A stretch of 64,000 nt of DNA, taken from Diphasiastrum complanatum (Eukaryota > Streptophyta > Lycopodiopsida > Lycopodiales > Lycopodiaceae). Shown here in pieces: positions 46,961 to 61,108 of the stretch. The notes beneath the pieces are model-generated. The model had not been told where the DNA came from. It saw only the letters and a program-made list of their open reading frames with translations, and searched no databases. The position numbers were made by a program, and so were the translations under genes. Each line of letters begins with the position of its first letter. Positions within the stretch are counted from its first letter, which is position 1. The stretch covers positions 26,155,303 through 26,219,302 of the forward strand of contig CM055108.1 in the NCBI GenBank assembly GCA_029204225.1, read 5' to 3'.

Positions 46961-47697
46961 TGTCTCATGCACTATAGATTATCTATTGATTGAAATCCAA
47001 GATCAATGACAAAATCTAAGGCAAAGAGACCATTCTACATGCATACATTCATAACCAAAGACCTCTCACATGCATGGGAGTACTTCATGAAAAAAAAACT
47101 CTAGAGAGAGAATAGACCTATTGGTCTCGGGTAGAGAGAGAGTGCAATACAAGGAAAATTGATAGATCTCAAGTTGACTCAAAAACTCACATTGAATTAT
47201 CATAGAAAATAAGAGTACATATAGAACTCGTGGAGATCCATGCTTCAATCCTATTGGACCCCTTAAACAATAGCCTCTCTAATCCTATTGGGTGAGTGAT
47301 GCAATATCCCTAACTTTTGAATGGACCCTTCAAACAAATCTCTCACTTATGATTTGGACCCTTTGACTTTTGCCAACACTTTGACTTGATCACTCATCAA
47401 ATATAACTGGGACACTTGTAAGCAACCTAACTATCTCGAGGTACCTCACAATTGACTTTTGGCCTAATCATGACAAAACATGTGTACTTGACTATTTGAC
47501 CTCTAAAGCCAAAATTAGCCCTATCACCTACTGACACCAAGATGCTTGACTAGCAAACTTTATGACACCCCTAAAGCCAACATTATAAACTAATTCTAAC
47601 TATTTTACACACGTAGGAACATGCTCCACACATGTGAAATGTACTCACAAACATAAAATTATAAAGTAACCAAGATAGATTTTGACAATTTTTGACA
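46961..47697 (-). repeat. 3' LTR of the 47-54 kb copia element
   Basis: Matches 53650-54134 with ~90% identity by eye over shared parts, including AAGGCAAAGAGACCATTCTA and the CTCGGGTAGAGAGAG segment. The right edge at 47697 is an LTR start; the left part is lost or replaced at 46961. Contains CACATGTG at 47629-47636. Confidence 0.75.
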
Positions 47698-47899
47698 CTC
47701 CTCAAAAAATAGCTTGGTAAGGTACTAGATCAATCAAGGAGTTGTGAAACTTTTTGAGTGGATCCTTTGGTATGCATGTGAAGTAAATATCAGCCAAGGG
47801 ATCCATTACAGCAGCACCCTCACCAAATCCATGATAAGATTTCTTTGGTAGAAATCATTTGCCAACACTTTGAAGAGCATTCCACCAATTTGTCACTAT

Positions 47900-50041
47900 A
47901 TCCATACGCTTCCTCCATGCTTGATGATGATCTTTGATTTGAAAGTACCATTTTCATGAATATGGCTGTACCATGATGAAAATAAGAGGCCTCCATGCCT
48001 CATAAAGATCACAAACATCATAGAGATCAAGATCATAAGATGAGAAAAAATACTGATTATCAAGATTAAGCATACTAGCTTGACTAGTCCACATACTATG
48101 AACTTTATCCATAATGGATCTAATCTTGAAATCAAATGCAGTCTTGATCTTGAGGCTAAACACTTGCTCAAGGATGTAAGTGTCCTTCAAGGATGATTCA
48201 CTTAATCTCAAGAGAACTTTACAAATTGCCTCAACCCATGTAAAAACATGATTTTTCAAACTGTGAGGAGTCAAACTTATTCTTGCTCTTACTAGATCCT
48301 AGAGAACACTTTTGATGACACAATCTCTTGCTTTCAAAATGCTTTGGAAACATATCAATGACAAGAAATATGTCCATACAATAGGCATCATCCAAAACAA
48401 GAATTGCCTTACTTGAAGTTTGAGATGTAAAAATCTCAATAAAGCAAGATAGTACATCAAGTAATGGAAGAGAAGCATGAGTGAGAATGTTGGAGTGGAT
48501 ACCACCTGAAACTTGCCTCTCTTTACCATAAAAAACGAGCCATAAAGACTCGGCCATCCATCTTGAAGATCCCCTTGAATCCATGTGTTTAAGATACTCC
48601 TCCTCAAACCTTGACCCCATCACATCTTGATAGTCTTCAATATATATCATTTAAGATGCATTTTGAGATGCCTTGATCTCGGCCCCTTCCAAGGTTGATT
48701 GTTGATCTTCATAAAATATGACGTCTTTACTCTCAATCACTTTTGAAATAGAGAGTATAAAGGCTTTATAGGCCTCCTTGGTGGATAGGCATCCAACCGT
48801 GATCCATGAGCTTAGATCATCCTTCTTGCTTGTTTCCAAGGGAATATGTGCAAAGCAAGGACTTCCATGGAATCTAAGGTGTTCAACCTTAGGCTTCTTT
48901 TTGAATAATACTTCATATGGTGTATTTCCTCCAAGAGCTCCATCACTCCTCAAAGCTTTGATCTTCAATGAGAATTTCATCTCAACATATGCTTTGAATA
49001 ATAGGAAATAATCATGCACCATAAATCTTGAAGAAAGATATACCCATGTGCATCTTGTGTGATCATCCTCCTTTGAAACCTTGGATACATAAGAAACATC
49101 AAGAGATTTTGCACTCTCTCTTGGATCCAATTTGTAGATACCTTCATATCTACATCCATGTGCAAGGATCTCACCACCCTTCTTGATCACACAATTGTCA
49201 ATATGGAAATTGATATCAAGGCCACCGTCAAGTAATTGGCCAACACTTAAAAGATTCTTTGTAAGCTTGGGAACAAAAAAGGAACCTTGTGAAGAGATAG
49301 AACTTTTGATGATGCAAGCTTCAAATCCTCCTCTTCATCTTGGTCTTTTGCTTTGTCCTTAGAGAAGTGTTGGTATTGCTTTTTGCTCCTCTCTTTGTGC
49401 TTGGCAAATAGAATTTTGCCATCATGATTATGATTGAGTGAAAATTTGTCCATCATTAATAGCTTGTTCTCATGCCTTGATTCTTCAGCTATTTGCACTC
49501 CTTGCAAAGCCCCCAAGATTGGTAGCTCCTCCTTGATAGCATAGGATTGGACAAGATTCTTGTATTCATCCTTCAAGCCATTAAGTATGACTTGGACTAG
49601 CTCACTTTGTTTGATGGAATCTCCAATACAAGCAAGCTCCCTATGAATGTCTTTCACTCTCAAAATATAATTAATGGCACCCTCATCACTCTTTTGACAA
49701 CTTTGGAATATTTGATTTCTAAGAGTGAGGAGCCTAGAGGTATTTTTGGCCTCATAGATTGCTTTGAGAGTATCACAAGCATCCTTGGACGAAGTACAAG
49801 CACCAATCTCTCTCAAAATCTCAATAGAGACATTCATCTTGATATAATGGAGAGCCATCCAACCTCTCTTCTGATACTTTTGTAATTCTTGAAGGAATTG
49901 AGGCTCCTCCTCAATCCCAATTACAATGTCCATTACATCTTGGAGTGTCAAGATTGACTCCATTCTAACCTTGCAAATAGAATAGTTGGAGGTAGATAGT
50001 CTTTCACTAGATTCAAATAGGTAGGAACCCATGGATGCCAT
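47900..50041 (-). pseudogene. Copia gag and internally deleted pol
   Basis: Gag from the ATG at 50041: capsid motifs NYSICKVRMESIL, WMALHYIKMNVSIEIL, KDACDTLKAIYEAKN and VQVILNGLKDEYKNLVQSY, then a basic tail ending near 49250; no zinc knuckle survives. A second frame (49190-48651) starts after KNLLSVGQ-like sequence with pre-integrase KKGGEILAHG...GIYKLD and passes in frame, at IKALRSDGALGGNTPYEVLF, from the integrase core directly to its C-terminal part, so the stretch with the last catalytic residues is gone. It ends in WITVGCLSTKEAYK and DVIFYEDQ. RT and RNase H are absent. Frames at 48650-47896 have no recognised domain. Confidence 0.8.
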
Positions 50042-50427
50042 CAAAAGTAGTGAAGACTCCTTGTAATGAGACAATAAATGTTGCTTCTCTCTCACTATAG
50101 GATCCTTGAAAGGTGTACTACCAACTCCTCTGTTGCAACAAAATGTGAGATGGATCTCACTAGCTCTACCAATCTCTCTCAAACTAGATCAACCTCTCAT
50201 CAATTGATGGAGTATAGGCAAAGTTTGGGTCAAAATATCTTTGGCACGTGTGAAACACTCAAAGAATCCACACTTAAATACAATGCAATTGAAACAATGT
50301 GGCTATGACCTCAAAAAGATGACTAGATCTTATTAGATGGGATTGGCTGAATTTTTGGATCAAACAAGCAATATAATGACCAAACCAAATGTGTCCACAC
50401 AGGTCTAGGTGCCCTACCTAACCCTAT

Positions 50428-50922
<495 letters not shown>

Positions 50923-51427
50923 TATCTGAGTCAGATCCACTTGCTTACCAAGCTGCGAGAGCTACTTACTAGGGAAACTCAAAAAATTGCTGTCTGAGAA
51001 GGTTCTAGGCCACTTTTTGGTCTTGGAAACCTTCACAGGGGCACTTTTTTTGGGATCTAACTCTCGCAGACTTCTATGTGTCCTTGTCTCAGTGAGATGG
51101 AACTTCAAAGAGCTCGGCAAAGGTTAGTTTTGAGTTTTAATTTTTTTTTTTTTTTTACAAAGGATTTTTGAATTTTTTTTGAGTTTTTCTCTGTTTTTTC
51201 AAAATCTGATGGGAACTAACCCTTGCAGGTTTCTATGCAGGTCTAGGACAGTACCCTAGAGCTGTTGCCAGTCATGCAAAGGTTCATGCCCACTAGTTTT
51301 TGAGAAATTAAAATCTGATGAGATTTTGACTCTCTTTTTCCCTACAAAAATAAATTTTGAGCTTTTTTTCTGATTTTTATGGATTTTATGGATTAATGAA
51401 GGGATTGGGTGCTTGGATCTGATCCTC
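50923..51427 (-). repeat. Gypsy leader repeats, inverted copy of the 22.4-23.0 kb type
   Basis: Read on the minus strand, two to three units with CTCACTGAGACAAGG, GTCTGCGAGAGTTAG and GTACTGTCCTAGACCTGCATAGAA correspond to units at 22435-22980. It lies between LTR B and LTR A, where an element interior would be, and contains poly-T/A tracts. Confidence 0.65.
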
Positions 51428-52234
<807 letters not shown>

Positions 52235-52248
52235 TCCTCCCACCCCAC
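52235..52248 (-). other. Polypurine tract of the short-interior element
   Basis: The minus strand reads GTGGGGTGGGAGGA immediately before TGTTGTGGG. Confidence 0.75.
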
Positions 52249-52430
52249 AATCTCTCCCTACAGTGCAAACAAACCAAAAAAATCACGAAAAACGACAAAA
52301 ACTAATACTACTCACACTATTCTACCCCTAAAATCCAATTTTTTTGGTGAAAAAAGAGAAGAGAAAAAAGAGGAGAGGGAGAGAAAAGAGAGTTCGAGAA
52401 AAACTATGCAGCAAAGCGAGTGTGTGGTGC

Positions 52431-52448
52431 TCCCCAACAATGGCGCCA
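52431..52448 (-). other. Gypsy primer-binding site
   Basis: The minus strand reads TGGCGCCATTGTTGGGGA, one base after the LTR end ACACAACA. A typical plant gypsy primer site. Confidence 0.85.
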
Positions 52449-52449
52449 C

Positions 52450-53235
<786 letters not shown>

Positions 53236-53577
53236 AAAACCCTATTCAAAATCATATAACTTTTGATTGACTCCACCAAATGGATTGAAACAAATTGCTA
53301 CAAAAACTAGACAAATTTAACTTCTAAACAAGCTATCTAGCACCAAATTTGGATTTAACTTGGAAGAGAATCACCCAAATGAATTTGGTTGTCCTTCACA
53401 CGTGTCTGAATACTGATTTCCGTACAATACCAAATTTGGTCCAATCCATATGATAATGAACCCTCTTGATCCAAAACTCACTATGATAGCATGGAAGATG
53501 CAATCAACACATCTAGATCTTGATTTTCATGAAAATTTTGAAACTTTGGATGATCGATGCATCAAATACCTAGCTAG
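53236..53577 (-). other. Copia leader between primer site and nested gypsy LTRs
   Basis: Non-coding leader of the 47-54 kb element, with TTCACACGTGT near 53395. The other part of this leader lies at 50042-50427. Confidence 0.5.
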
Positions 53578-53589
53578 GCTCTGATACCA
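53578..53589 (-). other. Copia primer-binding site (initiator Met tRNA)
   Basis: TGGTATCAGAGC on the minus strand, next to the LTR at 53590. Confidence 0.9.
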
Positions 53590-54134
53590 AGTCAAAATTC
53601 ACATGTGTGGGAATGACCTAATGTGTGAAATTGATCTCCTAAGCTTGGCTCATGCACTATAGATCATCTATTGATTGAAATCTAAGATCAATGACAAAAT
53701 CTAAGGCAAAGAGACCATTCTACATGCATACCTTCATAACCAAACACCTCTCACATGTGTGGAAGTACTTCATGAAAAAAAAACTAAATCCCAAAAAGCT
53801 CCTCTCCTCGGGTAGAGAGAGAATAGACCTATTGGTCTCGGGTAGAGAGAGAGTGCAATACAAGCAAAATTGATAGATCTCAAGTTTGACTCAAAAACTC
53901 ACATTGAATTATGATAGAACTCGTGGAGATCCATGCTTCAATCCTATTGGACCCCTTAAACAATAGCCTCTCTAATCCTATTGGGTGAGTGATGCAATAT
54001 TCCTAACTTTTGATTGGACCCTTCCAGCAAATCTCTCACTTATTATTGGACCCTTTGACTTTTGCTAACACTTTGACTTGATCACTCATCAAATATAACT
54101 TGGACACTTGTAAGCAACCTAACTAGCTCGAGGC
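53590..54134 (-). repeat. 5' LTR of the 47-54 kb copia element, outer end truncated
   Basis: Homologous to 46961-47440 through GCAACCTAACTA(G/T)CTCGAGG, then breaks at ~54134. Contains CACATGTG at 53600-53607. Confidence 0.75.
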
Positions 54135-54599
54135 ACATTGTCAGAAATGGTGAACTCCTGTAACTTTGCTGCAACATGAACACGAAGCGAAGGTTGAACG
54201 GAGAATAATTCGCAAAAGTCAACGTGCCTTGACTCAAAGGACGAACAATTCGCGAATTAGTTGCGGATCGCAAACATGCTTCCAGGACCGCAAAAACCAC
54301 AAAGGGATCCAAAACGAAAAGGCATGAAAGAAACGAAACAAACGAAGGAGAATCTTTCACGCTGCCAGCTGGCAGCTCAATGGGCTTGGAGTCGTAGAAT
54401 TCACGCCCATCTGAAACGAGTAGCAACAATGGAGAGTAACTAATTAGTTGATTAGCATTAACTAGTCTTGTAATTCTCTATTTAACTATCTTGTAAACTC
54501 CACACAATGGAGATACAACTGGATCATAAAATAGATTCTGTAATAGAGAGCAAAGGAGAAAACAAAAAAGAACCGACACACGACTATCTAATATTTTTT
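54135..54599 (+). other. Possible LTR remnant, no gene seen
   Basis: After the copia LTR breakpoint comes sequence with TCGCGAATTAG-type words, then a TATA-like CTATTTAACTATCTTG near 54480 and TAATAGAGAGC. It may be the LTR of the gypsy copy that follows. Ends not found. Confidence 0.3.
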
Positions 54600-54990
54600 G
54601 AAACCAATGCTCCAGTGATACGTCCTATCATGCTCAATTTCAGAGGAGGAAGAGTAATCTGAGTCCTACATCCAATAGTCAAACATACTAGTCGACACTC
54701 CTACATCCGAGAACTAGATTCAACGATCTAGATCCGACATTAGATCCATAGCTAGATCTGATGATCAACGACTAGATTTAAAAAAATAGATCTGACAGTC
54801 TACAACCAATGTTGCATCCAATGTCTAGATCCAACAGCATAGCTGACAATGGATATCTGATGACTAGACTTCAAGATTACATCCGACAAGTCTAGATCCG
54901 ATGACCTAGATCCGATGTCTAGGTCCGACGACCTAGAACTGACGGTGCATCCAACAAGCTAGATCTGATGATCTATATCCGACAAATAAA
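54600..54990. repeat. Degenerate short repeats GATCTAGATCCGA
   Basis: More than ten words related to CTAGATCCGA(C/T) occur at 15-30 bp spacing, clearest from 54710 to 54985, directly before gypsy gag sequence. Confidence 0.6.
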
Positions 54991-56200
54991 CGAACACCGA
55001 AACTGGAACTACCAAAGTTTGACGGCAATGTGGACCCTCATAGATTTGTACAAATCTTTGAGAATGCATGTGAAGTATATGGTGAATATACAGATGATGC
55101 AAAAGTCCAACTATTTTTTATGACCATGGTAGATAAAGCACGAGAGTAGTTTTTTAGTCTTGATCGCGATGATAGACAAGATTGGTCAGAGTTGAAAGAG
55201 TCTAAGATTTCCAGAGGACCTATAAAAAAGAAGACTGAGGGGGCTCAAAGAATGTGACTATAGATGATTACCCCAAACTCAGCAGCCTAGAATATGCTTT
55301 ACGCTCGCAACCCTCCTAGAGAATTGTGGTGTTGCTGAATAGTGACAAACATCTCCAAGAGTACCTAAGGGAACCAAGCTGGAAAAGAGTTTACCCCTAT
55401 TACGTGCCGATCACAAGAAGAGACCCTTCGAAAAGAAAGAAGCAAGCAGAGTGGCAAGTCAACTAGCTAGTTATTCCAGGAGTTGCCTCTAGCTCATCAT
55501 TTGAAAGTATTGAACTGTCCTATTGGAATTTGGACATACCTATAAGGGGAGTGCATATGCTGTAGTCCGAGAAAGTGCAACTTATAGCATGTCCATAGCC
55601 TTCCTCATGACATTGGAATGTTACTAGGACAAAGGGTTGATGTCAATCAACCTCTGCAATCAGAAGAAGGGCATATGATGTTGGCAAGGCTCTTTTTCTG
55701 AGCTGCATTTTCCTGGTTCAATATGTGGAGATGATCGAGAAATGGTATGGAAACAAGTTCATACCTGGAATGAGGCCATATCTAAGACTTAATCCATTGG
55801 GCATAAAACTGAGATTCATCACATTTGAAGCCATTGGAAGGAAGATAGGCTACAAGAAGTCTCTTGAAAAAAAGAATCCCGAGAAAGACAAACAGGAGGC
55901 AATCAGTTACGAAGGGCTATCTTGACAAGCCACTACAGATGTTGAAGTTATTGTCGAGAAGCACGATGATGGCGACAAATAAGGTCTTGGTTTTACGCAG
56001 GAAAATGCTGATCCATGCCTTTCCAAGAACCAAGCATCAAAGCTGTGGTAGTGTAGTGGGATCTACAACACTACATGGGGAGGATAATGTTAGCTGATGC
56101 CATGCCCCAAGGTATTGATGCAGTACCTCACCACTCAAAAGGGCTTCCAGTTGTTGTTGAGAGCTGAGTTTGAGAGCACGAGAATTACTAGTGCTAGGCT
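54990..56200 (+). pseudogene. Ty3/gypsy gag-pol remnant
   Basis: Near 55005-55230 the translation reads PKFDGNVDPHRFVQIFENACEVYG, then a stop in place of a Trp in DKARE*FFSLD, the start of a gypsy capsid domain. Further right only scattered peptides remain (55725-56090), including a Gly-rich KGLGFTQENADP-like stretch. Many stops and frameshifts. Boundaries on the right are uncertain. Confidence 0.5.
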
Positions 56201-56259
56201 AAGTTGTATCTTGTGAGGCCCATGGTTATTTTCCAAAAGATGGAAAACCATGTGGGAGC

Positions 56260-57065
56260 TAGTAATTTGGCCCTCTAAAACTTGAGAGTGTATTTTCAAG
56301 AAAGAGGCCTCCTAATAATGTGTAAGTTGAGGGGTGGAACCCAAAAGGTTGTGAAAAATGCAAAAATAAGCTTGGTAGATGCCAAAAATCTTGTATATAG
56401 ATAAACACACATGTGTGGATCCTGTTTCCACGTGTGAAAATAGTGTACTTGTCATGTACCATAATCATATAGGTTGTACATATGATTTAATTCAAGTTCT
56501 AGTGGCTAAAAAGGCCAAAAACTAGTTTTCTAGACATATGACACATGGCATCAGTCTATTGCTTGCATGAGCCACATCCTTTGGTTAGGTGTCACATCCC
56601 ATGTGTAGAGGACAGCTCACATGTGTGGAATAAGCTGAAGTAGACGAATTTTTACTTCTAGAAGATTTTCAAGTAGATCTCCATATAGAAGGAAAATGGA
56701 CCAAAAGTGCTCAAAATAGAAGGTTTTGTCCAAGTGTCAGTTTTGCATGATGAATCATCATATGACAAAGCACCTTCACACATGTGGGATCAAAGGGATG
56801 ATCAGTACCACAAGCTCCCACTTATTGTATATATAGAGCCACATTTGGCCATAATCAGTCCAATCTTGGTTTTGGAAGCAATTCTGAGTGATTCTCTCCA
56901 TTTGTCTACATTTGTTTTGATTGTTTTGAGGCTCTATCAATGTGTACTTGATTTTCAGGTTGGAGTCCGTACTCAGACAGTGTTTCACACGTGTGAAACC
57001 AGAAAGTACACTTACCTTCAATTAATGATTGTTCTTGTTAGAATTTTGTGTCTAGAATTGATCTA
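56260..57065. repeat. Probable copia LTR with E-box/G-box palindromes
   Basis: Contains CACACATGTGTG (56406-56417), CACATGTG (56618-56625) and the 18-bp perfect palindrome GTTTCACACGTGTGAAAC (56982-56999). The stretch CCGTACTCAGACAGTG before the last one resembles CAGTACTCAGACTGTG at 60904 in the LTR of the right-hand copia element, so the two LTRs are related. No primer site follows directly. Confidence 0.5.
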
Positions 57066-57459
57066 GATTGATCTTAATCTGAAATAGATTGATAGATCAA
57101 GTAATCTGACAACCAATCCCTCTTGAGGATCAGATTAGGATCCACTCTTGGTCCTTTTTGTACTTTTTGCACAAAGGTTATAGAATGTGGTTCATCCACT
57201 TGTGAGTATTTATAGGAGCCTCCATGAGTTTCCAAAGCATATGATTTGTAATGAAATGTTGTTGCTCTATCAATTGAAGATTCTACCACTTGCATTTTCT
57301 TCTATGCTCCATTTCCATTCACTCAAATTGGGTACTTGTGTATGAATGTGATTGTTGATTCTTCTGTTGGATTTATTTCCTCTACTCTCCTACATTCTAT
57401 GTTAATCTGCCTCCATTCATGCTGCTGTATTTTACTTGTGTTGTCCCATAGACTGCATA
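57066..57459. other. No gene seen
   Basis: Minus-strand TATA-like CTATAAATACTCAC near 57215 may belong to a decayed LTR. No domain in any frame. Confidence 0.3.
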
Positions 57460-57600
57460 TTTACATGCATTTTATGATAGGCAAAAAATGCGACATTGCA
57501 TTTTTGCATGCATTTGATGATAGGCGAAAAATACGAAAAATGTGACATTGCATTTTTACACGCATTTTATGACAGGCGAAAAATACACTTGCATTTACAA
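57460..57600. repeat. Three imperfect copies of GCATTTTATGATAGGCGAAAA
   Basis: Units near 57465, 57508 and 57560 share GCATTT(T/G)ATGA(T/C)AGGC(G/A)AAAAAT(G/A)C and GACATTGCATTTTT. A related GCGACATTGCC and GCGACACTGC pair recurs at 60120-60155. Confidence 0.7.
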
Positions 57601-58233
57601 GGGCGCAGTTTGCCTTTAGGTAAGGACAAGGCCAAAGGCCAAAGGGTGTCACGATTTTTGCATTTTCACCAACATTATTTTTGGCGAAACCCGACGTCAC
57701 AACCTCTTCACGCTCGTTCTATGCACTGTGTGATCAGATTTGACAACAACAGTAGCCACCCATGATCTCCTACAAACGGCACAACCACTTTTGTACCTTC
57801 TTCATCTGCACACCTGTAAAATTTATGTATATAGTGAATACCATCTTGGTACTCAATGCATAAGCAAGATAAGCAAAATCAGCAAGCAAAAAATGCAACT
57901 TGATTTTTGTAACATGTGAGACAAACATTGTAGATGCTTTCACTGGTTTCACCCGCTATTGTCTTGTGCTCACTTGCATTATTGACTTGTATATTTCGTT
58001 ATACTTAATCTGATTATAGCTCTGTCTATTTTTGCATTTAGATTTGTGTCAATACGGCAATGCTATTCTATGTTCTGTCTAGCAATCTGATTGATTTGTC
58101 TGATGGTATGCTCATCACTTCCACTACCACCGCACATTAAAAGCTTTAAAATTATTACATTTTTGTGTTTGCCTACTAAGTCACCAGTAGTGCACGCACC
58201 AAGAAGAGAAATTGAGTAATTTATCTTCCGACA
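57601..58233 (+). repeat. Probable copia LTR (right part)
   Basis: Ends CTTCCGACA at 58233 and is followed at once by a primer site. The left edge is not resolved. Non-coding. Confidence 0.45.
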
Positions 58234-58246
58234 TGGTATCAAAGCC
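58234..58246 (+). other. Primer-binding site, Met-type variant
   Basis: TGGTATCAAAGCC, identical to the site at 38183-38195. Confidence 0.8.
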
Positions 58247-58467
58247 ATAGGTTACTATTCTCTGATTATTTTAAAGCTTTAACATCAGAAACAATTTGAT
58301 TTCTCAAGCGGTTTTATGTCAGATCTATTTTTATAGCATGATAAGCTTCTCACAGAACCTGATCCTATAGCCGATAGGATAATTGCTTTCTCGTTCTATA
58401 ATTTAACACCAGATTTTCATACTTAAGTCACTGATAATTACTAATATTACCTAGACTAATCTTCCAC

Positions 58468-58662
58468 ATGGATTCTCAAGGAAATTCCAGTCATTTCATG
58501 GACAAGCTTGATGGAGCCAATTACCATCTATGTAGATTTAAGATGAGAACCGTGCTAATGGCTAAGGAGTTGTATGACGTTGTTACAGGTGCTGAGGGAA
58601 TACCCAAACCTGATGACACAACAATCTCCAGATGGAAGCTGAAGGATGGTAAAGCATTTTGA
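58468..58662 (+). pseudogene. Ty1/copia gag N-terminus
   Basis: 64 codons. The ATG lies 222 bases after the primer site and the protein has the copia gag start: FMDKLDGANYHLCRFKMRTVLMAKELYDVV, where the expected Trp of the NYxxW motif is Cys. It stops at 58660; further gag is not seen. The copy is truncated. Confidence 0.7.
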
Positions 58663-60414
58663 TGTCCGTAGAAGATGGTAGAATATATGTTTTTTCTACG
58701 ACAGTTTCTATTCGACATCTGTTGGAATCAGCACAATCCACAGTGGCCAGTGCTTGATCCCAATTTGTAATATCAGTTTATCTTGTATAGTGTTCTTTCG
58801 ATTGAATTGGAACACTATCGGATTCATCATATGTTGTAGATGACCAATCACCATAAACCTTGGCGGGCTTTACGTGGCTAGACGAATCAACAATGACTCA
58901 TTTTTCGTTGTTGCCGAAGGTTATTTTGCTACACGCTAGTGACAAAGCCATTATGTTGATGCTTGATCCACTATCAAGGATAGCAGATACTACTTGGTAA
59001 TATTTATAGGACATAGTTAAGGAGATGCTAGTCCCCTTAGCAACACCTATTAGATTCATGAGAATCTGAGGAATTTCTGGAATCTCATATAGTTTTCACT
59101 GTTCATTTGGAATAGTGAGCAGCTAAAAACTTCGGTGGATATAACGTTGGAGACCAGTGAAAAATTTCATTGTGCTATAGAAGGGCATTGTGATTTGAGC
59201 TTGTAGAAGTTGTAGAATACTTCAAGTCCCGGTAGGGGTTGTTCTTTTTTTAGGATTGGAGCAGATAACGGCCTGTCGGTATTCTGTTCCTCCTACAAAA
59301 ATTCATCTCAAAATTTGTGGTATTGCCTTTGTTCCGTGCGTGGGTCTGGGTAATCTCTTGGTAATGTAGAAGCTATCAAGGAGCTTCCCATATGATCAAC
59401 TGGTTTTTCGAGGTTTTGTTGTTGTTGTTGGTCTTGGCACTGAGAGCTAGTAAGGACTCTAACAGGTTCTGATGAAATATGTCACGTTGGGAGGATCCTG
59501 TTAGGCTGCTTTGGGCAATCCTTGAAATTGTGTTTTCATCGCTAGTATCCTTGCATACCAAACCTTTACAATGGCCACTAGCAATACCATAATTCTCAAA
59601 ACCCACCCAAAACCAGTACTACCAGTTTTGCAACCTTTTGGTGCTAGAGCTAGAATCGAAGGATTGCTTCAATTTGATCCTTCAGTTGTTTTATCAAAAT
59701 TATGCCATGAGCTGATTCAAAATTTAGGCAAAACCGAAGATGGACATATCTGTACCATAGTTTGGAATGCATCTATAATCATTACAGAAGAATTACACCT
59801 AGCAGATTGTGAAGAAACTAAGAGTTCCTATCCCTCAAAGCCTTAGCATTTTTCTTAGTCTTTCCTTGTTGTTTTTCCTGACTATTGCATTTTAAACTAT
59901 GTTTTACAGAGTCTACATTTTTGAATTGTTTCGTGTCACAGTTCGCAATTTTTGGTCATGAGAAAAATGCATCACTAATTCAAAAACACTTAAAAAATAA
60001 TTCTAGCCAACTCTCCCGACACTGTCACATTTTTTGCATTTCGAAAAAATGCGACTATCTTATAAATGTCTTAGAAATGTTTTTTGGCCTACTGTCGTAT
60101 TTTTTGCCCTTTTAAAAAAAAGAAGGCGACATTGCCCTTGAAAATGCGACACTGCTCTTAAACCGCAAAGGCATCTTTTAGCAAATGCAAAAGTCTGCAG
60201 TGTGAAGTAATGGGCAGAAAGCGGTTGATGCATGGAGGATAGTGACAGGAAACGAGAATCAGTTTTGATTAAGCCTAATGCATTTCTTTTAATTAGAGCT
60301 GATTCAACTAGGATACGAATCTTCCTCTCGACCAAGCCATTTGACTAAGGAGAATAAGGAGTGATAAATTGCTGCTCAATGCCTTGGCTTTGGTAGCACT
60401 CCTTAAATTCGGTA
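58663..60414. other. No supported gene
   Basis: Decayed sequence. The 91-codon frame at 59571-59846 has a plausible composition but no recognised domain, no start context and no neighbours. Around 60000-60160 there are words GCGACATTGCC and GCGACACTGC shared with 57460-57600, so part of this is the same repeat family. Confidence 0.35.
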
Positions 60415-61096
60415 TGTTAAAAATTCACAATTCTAGCTTGACTAGTTTTGGTCATATGACTTGTAAATAGTTAGATGGTCATGATGTGGCTTGTCACACG
60501 TGCCAAATAGCATAGGATTCCATTCATAAGGATGTTCTCAAGTAGACCTAAGTGTTAGAACCTTTGGAATGAGTCCAAATTATGCTTAGATACAAGGGAG
60601 AAAAAATAGGAGCTATTTTTGGTAATTTTTGCATTGTTGAGGGATCTCCAAGATTCCAACCCTAACTTGGTAGGGATGAAAGATCCACCAAAATTAGCAT
60701 TAGGGATAGGTTTAGGGCTACTCATACCTGCCCAAAACCGTGATGGATCATGTATATATAGGTGATGATATCTCACCAAAATCAATCAAGCAATTTCATG
60801 TTTTTTCTCTCATAATGGTGCAATTGCTCTCTATGTTCATAATTGTTTGAGTACTTGTGATTACTAATGATTATAGGATTGAATGTAGGTCTGGTGTACA
60901 GTACTCAGACTGTGGGAGGCCGTACTTTCACACGTGCGAAGCCTTCTTCAAGGATTTGGGCCATTTAGTGAGGTTCAAGCATAGATTTTTGATGGATTTT
61001 GATGGTTCAACTTGTGCTAATCTTATGAAATCATAATCTATTGTTTCCCTCATCATTTCAAGTGTTTTAGGATCCTTATTTGCTGTAATTTTTACA
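60415..61096 (+). repeat. 5' LTR of the right-hand copia element
   Basis: 682 bp, TGTTAAAAATT...AATTTTTACA, near-perfect inverted ends. TATATATAGG near 60754 is a TATA box. G-box CACGTG occurs at 60497-60502, and again within TTTCACACGTGCGAA at 60927-60941. The left edge is inferred from the inverted ends. Confidence 0.75.
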
Positions 61097-61108
61097 TGGT
61101 ATCAGAGC
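61097..61108 (+). other. Copia primer-binding site (initiator Met tRNA)
   Basis: TGGTATCAGAGC directly after the LTR end TTTTTACA. Confidence 0.95.

Noticed and set aside
59571-59846. 91-codon frame as a small gene
   Set aside because: No recognisable family, no promoter or splice context; lies in decayed repeat DNA.
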